In this document: piece after piece, positions 29,361 through 41,217 of the stretch
Numbering within the stretch: position 1 is the stretch's first letter
Layout of the letters: each line of letters starts with the position of its first letter
From: Pseudomonas sp. LB-090624
GTDB taxonomy: Bacteria > Pseudomonadota > Gammaproteobacteria > Pseudomonadales > Pseudomonadaceae
Reading direction: 5' to 3'
DNA: 64,000 bases
Assembly (NCBI RefSeq): GCF_003205205.1
Contig: NZ_QJRL01000015.1
Location: forward strand, 1-64,000
Notes under the pieces: model-generated
What the model was told of the DNA's origin: nothing
The model's database searches: none
What the model saw: the letters and a program-made list of their open reading frames with translations, nothing else
Made by a program: the position numbers and the translations under genes

Positions 29361-30284
29361 TCACGCGCTGGCGCGCTCGCACCTCAACCCTTTGCGACGC
29401 TTCAAGGTTTCACTTGGAAACTCCTTGAACAACTGCCGGTAACTCTCTGAAAACCTTCCCAAATGCCAAAAAGACCAGCGCATCGCCACCTCGGCCACGG
29501 TCACCTCGCCACCTCGCAGCAGATCACGCCGGGCGCCGTTGAGCCGGCGCAGGCGCAGCCAGTGTGCCGGCGGCATGCCGGTAAACGCCTTGAACGCCTG
29601 CTGCAACTGGCGCAAGGAAACCCCGGCCACGTCTGCCAGCTCAAGCAGGTTCAGCGTCTCTTCCGGGCAATCGGCCGCCCATTCGCTGACCCGGTGCATG
29701 ATCGCCCTTTCCTCGTCCCGCCGCCCCAGGGCCACGCCTTGCAAACGCTGGCTGGCGTTGTCGAGGATGAACAGGCAGTCCTCCAGCAGTTGCTCAGCCA
29801 GGGCTTGCCCTTGCAATGGGCTACCCGCCTCGCCCAGGCGGGTCAAGGTGGCGCTGAGCCAGCTGCCGAACAGCGCATTCTGGCCGCTACCCAGTGGCAC
29901 CATGAACAGCCCCTCCAGGCGCTGAGGGTCCAGGCCATGGCTGGCGAGAAAGGCCTGGTCGAACACGACCGCCACTTCCTGGTAGTTCTCTGGGGTGATC
30001 CAGATGTTGCGGCTCTGCTCATTCAGCAGATAAAGGCTGTTCTCGCTCTGGTCGAAGCAGAATGCCAGCGAACCGCTGGGCGCGCGAAAGAACTGCTCGA
30101 CGCGGGTATTGAGCCGTTCCTCGTAAACATCCACCCCCCCAAGCCCCAGGCAGCGCAGCTGGCCACTGAAGTGCCCTGGCGACATCTGCCGGTATTGCTG
30201 TTGCCAACCCGGGGTGGCGCGGACTTGCTCGGTTACATCCGAAGTGTGGAAAGCCTGAACCTGCAAGGCATTGGGCGTTGTCAC
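29361..30284 (-). CDS. AraC-family regulator of the amine-utilisation genes
   Basis: A 307-residue AraC/XylS-type activator. The C-terminal double helix-turn-helix covers about residues 205-300 (LADVAGVSLRQLQQAFKAF, then GMPPAHWLRLRRLNGARRDL). The N-terminal part (FHTSDVTEQVRATPGWQQ) resembles the EutR/FeaR-like group, which senses amines. The longest frame begins at 30413, only 23 bases from the divergent ligase gene. The GTG at 30284 has AGGA 7 bases upstream and gives the usual family length, so it is chosen. Divergent placement suggests that it controls the glutamine-synthetase-like gene and those after it. Confidence 0.82.
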   Translation of the reverse strand: MTTPNALQVQAFHTSDVTEQVRATPGWQQQYRQMSPGHFSGQLRCLGLGGVDVYEERLNTRVEQFFRAPSGSLAFCFDQSENSLYLLNEQSRNIWITPENYQEVAVVFDQAFLASHGLDPQRLEGLFMVPLGSGQNALFGSWLSATLTRLGEAGSPLQGQALAEQLLEDCLFILDNASQRLQGVALGRRDEERAIMHRVSEWAADCPEETLNLLELADVAGVSLRQLQQAFKAFTGMPPAHWLRLRRLNGARRDLLRGGEVTVAEVAMRWSFWHLGRFSESYRQLFKEFPSETLKRRKGLRCERASA

Positions 30285-30307
30285 GCTGTGTCCTAGTTGC
30301 ACTCTTT

Positions 30308-30323
30308 TGGTGCATTGCTTGCC
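30308..30323 (+). promoter_or_regulatory. Sigma-54-type promoter upstream of the ligase gene
   Basis: TGGTGCATTGCTTGCC matches the -24/-12 consensus TGGYRYR-N4-TTGCW at all but the last base. The invariant GG and GC are separated by exactly 10 bases. It points toward the glutamine-synthetase-like gene starting at 30437, in the 152-base divergent region. Nitrogen-controlled expression is a natural expectation for an amine-scavenging gene. Confidence 0.6.
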
Positions 30324-30436
30324 GAAGAAAGTGGATAGATGGCGTTGCTCGCCTCGGACCAAGATAGTCTCCAGCGCGTCACCTGGGAAGTCACCGGCAC
30401 CTGCCGCGCACACAAAAACCCAACCAAGAGGTCTGT

Positions 30437-32964
<2,528 letters not shown>

Positions 32965-32977
32965 GCCGAGAGCGCCC

Positions 32978-34273
32978 ATGCCTTTGAATACCCAACACAC
33001 CGCCTCGTACTACGCCGCCACGGCACGCGACGCAGCCCCCTACCCCAGCCTGGACGGCGACCTGACGGCCGACGTATGCGTGGTCGGCGGCGGGCTGACC
33101 GGGGTCAATACCGCGCTGGAACTGGCCGAGCGCGGTTTGTCGGTGGTCCTGCTGGAAGGCCGACGCATTGGCTGGGGTGCCAGCGGTCGCAATGGCGGCC
33201 AGCTGATACGCGGCATTGGCCATGATGTCAGCGGCTTCGCCCGGCATGTCGGCCAGGACGGCGTGCGCTACCTCAAGCAGGCCGGCATCGATTCAGTGGC
33301 GCTGGTGGCCAACCGCATTGCCCGCCATGACATTGCCTGCGACCTGCGCTGGGGCTTCTGTGAACTGGCCAATACCCCAGCCCAGTTCGCCGCCTTCAAG
33401 GATGAACAGGATGACCTGGCAGCGTTGGGCTATCGCCATGAAACCCGCCTGGTCGGCGCCGCGCAGCTGCATGAAATTGTTGCCAGCGACCAGTATGCCG
33501 GCGGCTTGGTCGACATGGGCTCGGGCCACCTGCACCCGCTCGACCTGGTCCAGGGCGAAGCCCGCGCCGCCCACAGCCTGGGCGTGCAGATTTTCGAGCA
33601 AAGCCCGGTACTGCGCATCGAGCACGGCCCCAGCGTGACGCTGCACACCGCGCGCGGCAAGGTACGCGCCAGCAGCCTGGTACTGGGCTGCAATGCCCAC
33701 CTCGACGAACTGGAGCCGCGGCTGAGCGGCAAGGTGTTACCGGCCGGCAGCTATGTGGTAGCCACCGAGCCTTTGCCCGAAGCACTGGCCAGCAGCCTGA
33801 TCCCGCAGAACATGGCGCTGTGCGACCAGAAGGTCGGCCTGGACTACTATCGCCTCACGGCCGACCGCCGCCTGCTGTTCGGCGGTGCCTGCCACTATTC
33901 CGGGCGCGACCCCAAAGACATCGCCGGCTACATGCGGCCCAAGGTACTGAAGGTATTCCCACAACTGGCCAGTGTGCGCATCGACTACCAATGGGGCGGC
34001 ATGATCGGCATCACTGCCAATCGCTTCCCCCAGGTCGGGCGCTTGAACCAGCACCCCAACGTGTATTACGCCCAGGGCTATTCAGGCCACGGGCTGAACG
34101 TGACGCACTGGACGGCGAAACTGCTGGCCGAAAGCATCGCCCTCGGCCACAGCCACGGCCTGGACGTGTTCAGCGCCGTGCCGCACCTGACCTTCCCCGG
34201 CGGCAAGGCCCTGCGCTCACCGCTGCTGGCATTGGGCATGTTGTGGTACCGCTTGCGTGAGGCCCTGGGTTGA
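32978..34273 (+). CDS. FAD-dependent amine oxidase, PuuB-like
   Basis: A 431-residue oxidoreductase of the D-amino-acid-oxidase (DAO) family. The N-terminal FAD-binding site VCVVGGGLTGVNTALELAER with the downstream GWGASGRNGGQLIRG is typical of PuuB/OrdL-type gamma-glutamylputrescine oxidases. There is no signal peptide, so it is cytoplasmic. It starts 13 bases after the binding-protein gene with GAGAG upstream and is probably co-transcribed. It would oxidise the gamma-glutamylated amine made by the upstream ligase to an aldehyde. The PuuC-like dehydrogenase and PuuD-like hydrolase that finish the route are not in this group; the dehydrogenase at 25945 could supply the last oxidation. Confidence 0.85.
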   Translation: MPLNTQHTASYYAATARDAAPYPSLDGDLTADVCVVGGGLTGVNTALELAERGLSVVLLEGRRIGWGASGRNGGQLIRGIGHDVSGFARHVGQDGVRYLKQAGIDSVALVANRIARHDIACDLRWGFCELANTPAQFAAFKDEQDDLAALGYRHETRLVGAAQLHEIVASDQYAGGLVDMGSGHLHPLDLVQGEARAAHSLGVQIFEQSPVLRIEHGPSVTLHTARGKVRASSLVLGCNAHLDELEPRLSGKVLPAGSYVVATEPLPEALASSLIPQNMALCDQKVGLDYYRLTADRRLLFGGACHYSGRDPKDIAGYMRPKVLKVFPQLASVRIDYQWGGMIGITANRFPQVGRLNQHPNVYYAQGYSGHGLNVTHWTAKLLAESIALGHSHGLDVFSAVPHLTFPGGKALRSPLLALGMLWYRLREALG

Positions 34274-34413
34274 GTGGGCAGCAACGTTTGCAGCGCCCCT
34301 CAGGGCGAGCCACCAACCGTGTTCTTTTCAAAGAGGATTGCCCCGTCCACTAGCCAACTGCCTCGCACCTGCTAGCGTTGTTGAGGCCGACCTCTCACGG
34401 ATGCCTTTTCATC

Positions 34414-35091
34414 ATGAAATCATTGCCTCGCATTACCCTGTTGTGCGCCGCGCTGCTTGCCGTGGCCGCCTGCTCCAGCAACCGCGTGGACCCCAAGGAT
34501 TACTCCGGCTTCCTCAAAGACTACAGCCGGCTGCAAGAGGCCAAGAGCCCGTCGGGCGACCCGGTAATGCGCTGGATCGACCCCAAGGTCAACATCAACC
34601 AGTACAGCCAGGTGTTCATCGAGCCCAGCCAGTTCTACCCCAAACCGCAGCCGACCCCGGTCATCTCCGCGCAGACCCTGGGGGAAATCACCCGCTACTT
34701 CAACGAAGCGCTGCGGCGTGAAATGGGTGGCGTCATGCCGCTGGCCAAGGGGCCTGGCCCCGGCGTGATCGTGGTGCGCCCGGCGATTACGGCGGTGTCT
34801 ACCAGTAACGAAGGCCTCAAACCCTATGAGGTGATCCCCATCGCGTTGATCGCCGCGGGTGTGAACACCGCCACGGGCGGCCGTGACCAGGACGTGGATG
34901 TGGGCGTGGAAGCGGCCTTCCTCGATGGTGCCAACCAGAAGGTACTGGCCCAGGTGGTGCGCAAAGGCGCTGGTCAGGAACTGGAGAACGACACCCAGAA
35001 GCTGACCTTGAACGACGTCAAGCCGGTGCTGGATGGCTGGGCCAAGGACATGCGTGCGAGCTTCCTGGCAGCGAAGCAGAAAGGCCGCTGA
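34414..35091 (+). CDS. DUF3313-type lipoprotein
   Basis: A 225-residue predicted lipoprotein. The signal MKSLPRITLLCAALLAVAAC ends in a lipobox with Cys at residue 20, followed by Ser-Ser, which favours outer-membrane sorting. The mature part (DYSGFLKDYSRLQE, then MRWIDPKVNINQYSQVFIEP) matches the DUF3313 family, of unknown function. The ATG at 34414 is preferred over an upstream alternative because it starts the signal peptide; its ribosome-binding site is weak. It lies 140 bases after the oxidase gene, with a short CGCCC/GGGCG hairpin at 34294-34307 between, so it is probably a separate unit. Confidence 0.75.
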   Translation: MKSLPRITLLCAALLAVAACSSNRVDPKDYSGFLKDYSRLQEAKSPSGDPVMRWIDPKVNINQYSQVFIEPSQFYPKPQPTPVISAQTLGEITRYFNEALRREMGGVMPLAKGPGPGVIVVRPAITAVSTSNEGLKPYEVIPIALIAAGVNTATGGRDQDVDVGVEAAFLDGANQKVLAQVVRKGAGQELENDTQKLTLNDVKPVLDGWAKDMRASFLAAKQKGR

Positions 35092-35129
35092 GTCAGAGCT
35101 GACCCAACAGGTCAACGCAACCTGGGTAA

Positions 35130-35160
35130 GGAGCGGCCCATCGAGACACAAGGCCGCTCC
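35130..35160. terminator. Terminator hairpin, lipoprotein/sdaA
   Basis: GGAGCGGCC (35130-35138) pairs with GGCCGCTCC (35152-35160) across a 13-base loop, between the convergent lipoprotein and sdaA stops. Confidence 0.6.
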
Positions 35161-35178
35161 AGTTGACCGCGTTCAACA

Positions 35179-36555
35179 TCAGCACTCGACAAAAGCGACT
35201 GCCAAACCGCCGCGCGAGGTTTCCTTGTAGTTGGCATGCATGTCTGCCCCGGTATCACGCATGGTGCGGATCACCCGGTCGAGCGAGATGAAGTGCTCAC
35301 CATCCCCTCGCAACGCCATTTGCACGGCGTTGATCGCTTTCACCGCAGCAATGGCGTTGCGCTCGATGCAGGGCACCTGCACCAGGCCGCCTACGGGGTC
35401 GCAAGTGAGCCCGAGGTTGTGCTCCAGGGCAATCTCGGCCGCGTTCTCCAGTTGCGGCGGCGTCGCTCCCAGCACCTGAGCCAAGCCGGCGGCAGCCATC
35501 GAACAGGCCGATCCCACCTCGCCCTGGCAGCCTACCTCAGCCCCCGAAATCGACGCATTCTTTTTGCACAGAATACCCACCGCCGCTGCCGCCAGCAGGA
35601 AATCGACTACATCGGCATCGCAAACGGTGGGGTTGAACTTCATGTAGTAATGCAGCACAGCCGGGATAATGCCAGCAGCGCCGTTGGTAGGGGCGGTGAC
35701 CATGCGCCCGCCTGCCGCGTTCTCCTCATTCACCGCCAGGGCGAACAGGTTCACCCACTCCATGGCGCTGAGGGTTGAGCCGATCACGTTGGGCTTGCCC
35801 AGCTCCTGCAGGCTCCGGTGCAGCCGCGCAGCGCGTCGCTTGACATGCAGGCCGCCAGGCAGAATGCCTTCGTTGCGCAGACCGTTCTCCACGCACTCAC
35901 GCATAGCAGCCCAGATGCGCAGCAAACCTTCACGCACCTCGGCCTCCGGTCGCCAGGCACATTCGTTGGCCATCATCAGTTGGGCCACGCTCAACCCGTG
36001 AGCCTTGCACAAGCCCAGCAACTGGGCGCCACTGTCGAACTCATAGGGCAGCACCACCTCATCCACGCTACGGGTCGGCGTATCGATCTGCGCTTGCTCG
36101 ACGATGAAGCCACCGCCAACCGAATAGTAGGTCTGGCACAACAGGCTACCCTGCCCGTCCATGGCTTCCAGGCTCATGGCATTAGGGTGATAGGCCAGGT
36201 TCTCGTCGAGGAACAGCACGTCACGGGTATAGTCGAAAGCCAGCGGGTGGCTGCCATCGAGCATCAGGCAGTGTTCCTGCAGCACCTGGCCAATGCGTGA
36301 CTCGATGGTGGCCGGGTCGATACGGTCCGGCCACTGGCCCATCAGCCCGAGCAGGCAAGCACGGTCAGTGGCATGGCCTACCCCGGTAGCGGACAACGAG
36401 CCGTACAGCCGCACCTCCACACGTGTTACCCGCGCCAGCAGGCCTTGCTCGCGCAGGGCCTGGGCAAAGGTCGCAGCGGCCCGCATGGGGCCGACGGTGT
36501 GGGAGCTCGAAGGGCCGATGCCGATTTTGAAAAGGTCGAAAACACTGATAGCCAT
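35179..36555 (-). CDS. sdaA: L-serine dehydratase (iron-sulfur type)
   Basis: A 458-residue single-chain L-serine ammonia-lyase that converts serine to pyruvate and ammonia. The N-terminal beta domain begins [20 protein letters not shown] and the alpha domain carries the cluster and active-site motifs [17 protein letters not shown] and [19 protein letters not shown]. Those cysteines are the usual [4Fe-4S] ligands. The longest frame starts 42 codons upstream, but family homology begins exactly at the ATG at 36555, which has a weak AGG. A divergent LysR gene probably regulates it. Confidence 0.92.
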   Translation of the reverse strand: MAISVFDLFKIGIGPSSSHTVGPMRAAATFAQALREQGLLARVTRVEVRLYGSLSATGVGHATDRACLLGLMGQWPDRIDPATIESRIGQVLQEHCLMLDGSHPLAFDYTRDVLFLDENLAYHPNAMSLEAMDGQGSLLCQTYYSVGGGFIVEQAQIDTPTRSVDEVVLPYEFDSGAQLLGLCKAHGLSVAQLMMANECAWRPEAEVREGLLRIWAAMRECVENGLRNEGILPGGLHVKRRAARLHRSLQELGKPNVIGSTLSAMEWVNLFALAVNEENAAGGRMVTAPTNGAAGIIPAVLHYYMKFNPTVCDADVVDFLLAAAAVGILCKKNASISGAEVGCQGEVGSACSMAAAGLAQVLGATPPQLENAAEIALEHNLGLTCDPVGGLVQVPCIERNAIAAVKAINAVQMALRGDGEHFISLDRVIRTMRDTGADMHANYKETSRGGLAVAFVEC

Positions 36556-36626
36556 ACTAATGCCTGACCGTGAGCAGCAATACCGCTGCCACACGGTTAT
36601 CTGAAGAAATTGAGCGCTGATGCGAT

Positions 36627-36649
36627 TCTGCGCGATACTGACGCGCAGA
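36627..36649. promoter_or_regulatory. Inverted repeat between sdaA and the LysR gene
   Basis: TCTGCGCG, a 7-base spacer and CGCGCAGA make a perfect 8-base-arm dyad in the 146-base divergent region. This is a plausible LysR-type binding site controlling both genes. Confidence 0.5.
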
Positions 36650-36701
36650 CTCATGAATGACCAACGAAACTTCCTAAGCAAGGCTTTAGCGGTACTAAAC
36701 G

Positions 36702-37679
36702 ATGCGACGACAATTGAATGGGCAGATGTTCGTCTGGCTGCATGTATTTGCCTGTGCAGCCCGGCACCTGTCCTTTACCCGCTGCGCCGAAGAGCTGCAC
36801 ATTACCCCGGGCGCAGTCAGCCAACAGATGCGCCAGCTGGAAGAACGCCTGGGCTATCGGCTGTTCCTGCGCAGGGCGCGCGGCGTCGAGCTGAGTGCCG
36901 AGGGCCAACGCCTGGCGCAGACGGTGGCCGAGGCCTACGGCAGTATCGAAGCCGAACTGCTGCGCCTGGACGCCGGTGAAATCCGCGGCACCTTGCGTGT
37001 GCGCTCGATCCCCTCGTTCCTGGCCAAATGGCTCACGCCGCGCTTGCCGCGCTTTCAGCAACGCTACCCGGACATCGAGTTGCGCCTGGTGGCTGAAGAC
37101 AGTGCCCAGGCGCTGACGCCGGGCGACTTCGACCTGGCCATCGACCTGAACGATGGCAGCTACCCAGGCATGCTCTCGACGCCGCTGCTGGACGAGCAGA
37201 TTTTCCCCGTGTGCTCACCTGCCTTGCTACGTGGGCGCCCACCCCTGCACGGGCCAGGCGATCTGGTGCACTACCCGTTGCTGCACGACATCACCGCCTG
37301 GCGTGGCAGTTCGGAGTATGCCGAGTGGGAATTCTACCTGGACGGCATCGGCGCCACCGGGCTGGATGTACGCCGTGGGCACACCTTCAACCGTAACCAC
37401 CTGACCATCGAGGCGGCGATTGCCGGTATTGGCGTGGCGATTGCCCGGCGCACGCTGCTCAATGACGAACTGGAGCGTGGCGCCCTGATCGTGCCGTTTG
37501 GTGTGCCCATCGCCAACCACAAACGCTATGTGGTGCATTACCCGCCGGGTGGCCTGAACCAGCCAGGGGCGCGAGCAGTGCATGACTGGCTGGTGGAGGA
37601 AGCGCGCGGGTTCAGGGAGTTGCATCCATTGATCAAGGACTCGCCTGCAGGCCCCGCAGCCCCGAGGCATCGTCAATAG
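36702..37679 (+). CDS. LysR-family regulator (GcvA/DsdC-like), probable sdaA regulator
   Basis: A 325-residue LysR-type regulator with helix-turn-helix CAARHLSFTRCAEELHITPG, then AVSQQMRQLEERLGYRLFLR. The pattern is typical of the GcvA/DsdC/AmpR group, which often respond to amino acids. It is divergent from the L-serine dehydratase gene, so control of serine catabolism is the simplest reading. Its last 7 bases overlap the end of the convergent EPS glycosyltransferase gene, so there is no room for a terminator between them. Confidence 0.85.
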   Translation: MRRQLNGQMFVWLHVFACAARHLSFTRCAEELHITPGAVSQQMRQLEERLGYRLFLRRARGVELSAEGQRLAQTVAEAYGSIEAELLRLDAGEIRGTLRVRSIPSFLAKWLTPRLPRFQQRYPDIELRLVAEDSAQALTPGDFDLAIDLNDGSYPGMLSTPLLDEQIFPVCSPALLRGRPPLHGPGDLVHYPLLHDITAWRGSSEYAEWEFYLDGIGATGLDVRRGHTFNRNHLTIEAAIAGIGVAIARRTLLNDELERGALIVPFGVPIANHKRYVVHYPPGGLNQPGARAVHDWLVEEARGFRELHPLIKDSPAGPAAPRHRQ

Positions 37680-39094
37680 GCGTGCTTGCCGGTAAACGCA
37701 TTCAGCGTCCGCACCAGGATCACGAAGTCCAGCCACAGGGACCAGTTGTTGATGTACTCGATATCCGAGTCCACCCGTTGGATCATCTGCTCGATGTCCT
37801 TGGTCTCGCCCCGGAACCCGCGTACCTGGGCCAGGCCGGTCATGCCCGGCTTGATATTGTGGCGGGCAAAGTAGTCAACGATGTCCTGGGAATACAAGGT
37901 GTCATGTTGCAGGGCATGCGGCCGCGGCCCGACCAGCGACATCTCCCCCGTCAGCACATTGAACAACTGTGGCAACTCATCGAGGCTGGTACGCCGGATA
38001 AAGGCACCCACCCGGGTCAACCGCGGGTCATTCTTCTGCGCCTGAACCACCACGCCATGCTCCGGCTGGTGTACATGCATGCTGCGGAATTTCCAGATGC
38101 GAAACGATTCGCCAGTCCAGCCCGTGCGTTCCTGGCGGAAGAATACCGGGCCACGGCTGTCGATCTTGATGGCCAAGGCCACTGCCAGCAGCACAGGTGA
38201 CGCACAGAGCAGGATCAACGCTGCCAGCACCCGGTCCTCAAGGTTTTTCAGGAACAGGCTCATGCCCGTCAGCGGCGTCTCCGACAAGGTCAGCACTGGA
38301 ATACCGGCGATTTCCCGCACGCTGTGGTTGATCAGGCGCAACGAGAAGATGTCGGGCACCCAGTTGACGGCAATGCACTTGTCGAGCAACTTGAAATACA
38401 CATCGTTGATGACTTCGGACCCCCCCAGCGGGGTCACCAGGTACACCGTGCGGATAGCGTGCCGGGCGACCAGCGCGTCGAGGTCGCCAATATGCCCGAG
38501 CACCGGCAGGCGCTGTTTGCCCTCGGCAGTCTCCAGCCCCTGCTCATCATCCTTGTCGAGCAGCACGCACCCAAGCACCCGCTCGCCAAACCACGGGTTG
38601 TTGCTGATTTTCTGATACAGGAAGTTAGCCAGGTCACCGTTGCCGATGATGAGGGCATTGTCCAGCCGCGCGTGTGCGGTAAAGCGTTTTTGCAGTTCAC
38701 GCACGGCAAAGTGCAAGAACAACTGCGCGACATAACCAATGACGAACAACTGCCCCATCAGCAAGCGTGAATAGGTTTCGCTTTGCTTGGTCAGAAAGGC
38801 CATGACCACCAGGAAGCAGAAGGTCGCCGACCAGGCCTTGAACAGGCGGAACGCCTTGATCGAAAGCCCGACGTTGGTGCGGTAGATCGCGTAATGATCG
38901 TAAATGACCGCCAGGGCGCCAATCAGCAGCAGCAGCATGATCACGTAATCGGCGGTGATGTAGCCAAACTGGTCGTAGATCAGGTACCAGGCGATACCGG
39001 TCACGGCAATACCATCGAGGCCGGCCTGGATGGCGTTGCTGACACTGCTTCGTCTCTGGAGCAAGGAACGACTGCTTCTGGGTTCGAAAACCAT
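37673..39094 (-). CDS. Undecaprenyl-phosphate sugar-1-phosphate transferase (EPS initiation)
   Basis: A 473-residue polyisoprenyl-phosphate hexose-1-phosphate transferase of the WcaJ/CpsE type, which puts the first sugar on undecaprenyl phosphate at the inner membrane. The N-terminal half has four to five membrane helices and a CoA-binding-like domain. The C-terminal third is the bacterial sugar transferase domain, with [27 protein letters not shown] and [20 protein letters not shown] followed by PRPH. The second Met (39094) is favoured because GAGG lies 7 bases before it; the first Met (39106) has no ribosome-binding site. It is the last gene of the long minus-strand EPS block. Glucose is the usual sugar for this class, but the substrate is inferred. 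Confidence 0.9.
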   Translation of the reverse strand: MVFEPRSSRSLLQRRSSVSNAIQAGLDGIAVTGIAWYLIYDQFGYITADYVIMLLLLIGALAVIYDHYAIYRTNVGLSIKAFRLFKAWSATFCFLVVMAFLTKQSETYSRLLMGQLFVIGYVAQLFLHFAVRELQKRFTAHARLDNALIIGNGDLANFLYQKISNNPWFGERVLGCVLLDKDDEQGLETAEGKQRLPVLGHIGDLDALVARHAIRTVYLVTPLGGSEVINDVYFKLLDKCIAVNWVPDIFSLRLINHSVREIAGIPVLTLSETPLTGMSLFLKNLEDRVLAALILLCASPVLLAVALAIKIDSRGPVFFRQERTGWTGESFRIWKFRSMHVHQPEHGVVVQAQKNDPRLTRVGAFIRRTSLDELPQLFNVLTGEMSLVGPRPHALQHDTLYSQDIVDYFARHNIKPGMTGLAQVRGFRGETKDIEQMIQRVDSDIEYINNWSLWLDFVILVRTLNAFTGKHAY

Positions 39095-39271
39095 TTCAGG
39101 CCTCATCAGTTAGAGCGTAGCCAGTGCCATCCAGCAAACATCACGTCTTGAAAACAACTTATGCAAAGCCCGTGCTGCAGAATCGTTCAGCCCCCAAGCC
39201 GTTGATATCACTGTAGCAGCCACCCGCCAGCGACGTGCCCGCAATCACTCCACTCGGCGATTTTGGCCGAT

Positions 39272-40030
39272 TCACACCGTACGGCTGGTGGAAACGGCCG
39301 CTCGCCGTAACAGCAGGGTGCGCAACAGGAATAACGGATTGCCCACGACATACCGTATGAACAAGCGCTTGGGTTCACGCAGCAGACGGTACAACCACTC
39401 CCCTCCCAGACGCCGCAACCAACCAGGTGCGCGGCTGACTTTGCCTCCCAGAAAGTCGAGGATGGCCCCGCCACACACGATCAGGCATGGCCCGCCGATG
39501 GCTGCAAGCTGTGCCGCAACGGCTTCCTGCTTGGGCATGCCCATGCCCAGCACGATCAGCTCAGGTTGCTGCTCGCGCGCCAGCCGCAGGTAGGTTTCGA
39601 CACGGGCAAAACCGTCGTGAACGGACACCGGTACTACCCCGAACGCGCTTTCACAGCGTCGGACTGCGTGGTTCAGGTAGGGTTGCCGGGTCCCCCAGAA
39701 AGCAACCTTGCGCCCACGGTAGGCCGCCAACAGCCGGGGAATGAAGTCGGTGCCGTTCATATTCAACCCAGGTTCGAGGCCCAGGCGGCGATAGAGGATC
39801 GCCATGCCGGAGCCATCACGCAGCAGCACGTCGGCGGCCGACAGTGCCTGGCAGTAGGCACCATCGCGCACCACCAGGTTCATCGCATGGGCATTGACAA
39901 AGCCCAGTACGGTGGCTGTTTCCGGAGTGGCCAGGCGTTCGAGCAGGTGCTGCGCTGCGCTGCCGTCCTCGACGACTGCCATTTGCTCGATAATCCGCGT
40001 CCAGCGTTGCTGCCATAGCCACTGAGCCAT
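39272..40030 (-). CDS. WecG/TagA/CpsF-family glycosyltransferase
   Basis: A 252-residue GT26-family enzyme that adds the second sugar onto a lipid-linked acceptor. Family motifs visible are FVNAHAMNLVVRD, LLRDGSGMAI (catalytic Asp region), NGTDFIPRLL and LGMGMPKQE. It begins immediately at the end of the preceding glycosyltransferase gene (TGATG overlap), so translation is coupled. The 177 bases between its stop and the transferase at 39094 contain nothing I can identify. WecG uses UDP-ManNAcA and TagA UDP-ManNAc, but the donor here is unknown. Confidence 0.88.
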   Translation of the reverse strand: MAQWLWQQRWTRIIEQMAVVEDGSAAQHLLERLATPETATVLGFVNAHAMNLVVRDGAYCQALSAADVLLRDGSGMAILYRRLGLEPGLNMNGTDFIPRLLAAYRGRKVAFWGTRQPYLNHAVRRCESAFGVVPVSVHDGFARVETYLRLAREQQPELIVLGMGMPKQEAVAAQLAAIGGPCLIVCGGAILDFLGGKVSRAPGWLRRLGGEWLYRLLREPKRLFIRYVVGNPLFLLRTLLLRRAAVSTSRTV

Positions 40031-41217
40031 CAGTCATCATCCCGTTTTGATCGCACCCATTCGACCTGGCGCCTGATCAGGAAGCCCAGGTACAAAGGAA
40101 TCTTCCTCGCGGCGTAGAACGGCGCATACAGCAACACCGAAAACGGTATCAGCTCACGGCAGAACCGCGCCCAGGCCAGCACCACCGCAAAGCCCAGCAA
40201 GGCCAGCCCGGCAAGGGCCAGCCACGCAGGCGCCGACAGGTCGAACAGCAGGAATGCCAGCCACGTCACCAGGTTGAGCCCGAGCAAGGTCAACGTCAGC
40301 AATGCCAGGGGGGATACCACCAGGTCCAGGGTCATGGCCGCGAGGCTGCCGTTGCGCTGGGTAATGGCGGCCAGTACGCGCTTGGGTGCATCGCCCAGCA
40401 TCAAGCCCAGGTGACCATGCTCCCAGCGGGTGCGCTGGCTGTTGAGCCCTTGCTGGCTCAGCGGGAACTGACTGGTAACCAGGGCTTCGGGACAGAACAG
40501 CGGGGGCTTGCCCTGCTGACAGAGGTCCAGCCCCAGCTTCACGTCCTCTACGAGGTGGCCGTTGGCGAGGTTGATCATGCTCAGATCGTGCCAGCCGAAC
40601 GCCATGCCCGCACCCATCAACTGGCAAGGCAGGCCCAGCCGCGACCAGCCCCGTGGACGCACCAGGTTCTTGACCCGCCAGGCAAACTCGGCAACCTGTA
40701 CTTTCAGCCCGGCACCGGCGGGTGCGCGCATCAGGTACAGCGATTGCACCGGGCGCTGGGCTGCATGGCAACGACGTGCCAGGGTGTCGATCGCACCCTC
40801 GCCCACCTGGCAATCGGCATCCACCACGATCACCACCTCGGGTGGCTGACGGGCCAGGTGGCGTACACCGAAGTCCAGTGCGTAGCCTTTGCCGCGCAAC
40901 TGTGCATCGTACCGCTCGACCACTTCGGCGCCTGACTCGCGCGCCAGTTGTGCCGTGGTGTCAGAACAGTTGTCGGCGACCACCAGCAGGCGGTCGCCTT
41001 CGAGCAGTTGCGGGGTAATGGTCGCCAAGGTGGCCTGGATGATCGAGGCCTCGTCGTGAGCAGGTACCAGCACCGCGACCCGAGGCCGGGCACCGCTGCC
41101 CGGCAGCGGCGCCCGTGCAGGCAGACAGGCCATTAGCACCTGAAGCGAAAACACCAACACCGGTACCAGGACGATGACCGTCAACAGGCCCAGCAGCCAA
41201 CCCAATACACTAATCAT
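40030..41217 (-). CDS. Membrane glycosyltransferase family 2
   Basis: A 395-residue GT2 enzyme. The N-terminal helix (MISVLGWLLGLLTVIVLVPV) anchors a catalytic domain with VAVLVPAHDEASIIQATLAT and the VDADCQ metal-binding motif. Two or more further membrane helices near the C-terminus (residues 290-370) make it similar to processive or membrane-integral GT2 enzymes. The start was moved 25 codons inward to 41217, where ATG overlaps the stop of the next upstream gene (ATGA). It probably adds one sugar of the EPS repeat; the linkage is not predictable. Confidence 0.85.
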   Translation of the reverse strand: MISVLGWLLGLLTVIVLVPVLVFSLQVLMACLPARAPLPGSGARPRVAVLVPAHDEASIIQATLATITPQLLEGDRLLVVADNCSDTTAQLARESGAEVVERYDAQLRGKGYALDFGVRHLARQPPEVVIVVDADCQVGEGAIDTLARRCHAAQRPVQSLYLMRAPAGAGLKVQVAEFAWRVKNLVRPRGWSRLGLPCQLMGAGMAFGWHDLSMINLANGHLVEDVKLGLDLCQQGKPPLFCPEALVTSQFPLSQQGLNSQRTRWEHGHLGLMLGDAPKRVLAAITQRNGSLAAMTLDLVVSPLALLTLTLLGLNLVTWLAFLLFDLSAPAWLALAGLALLGFAVVLAWARFCRELIPFSVLLYAPFYAARKIPLYLGFLIRRQVEWVRSKRDDD

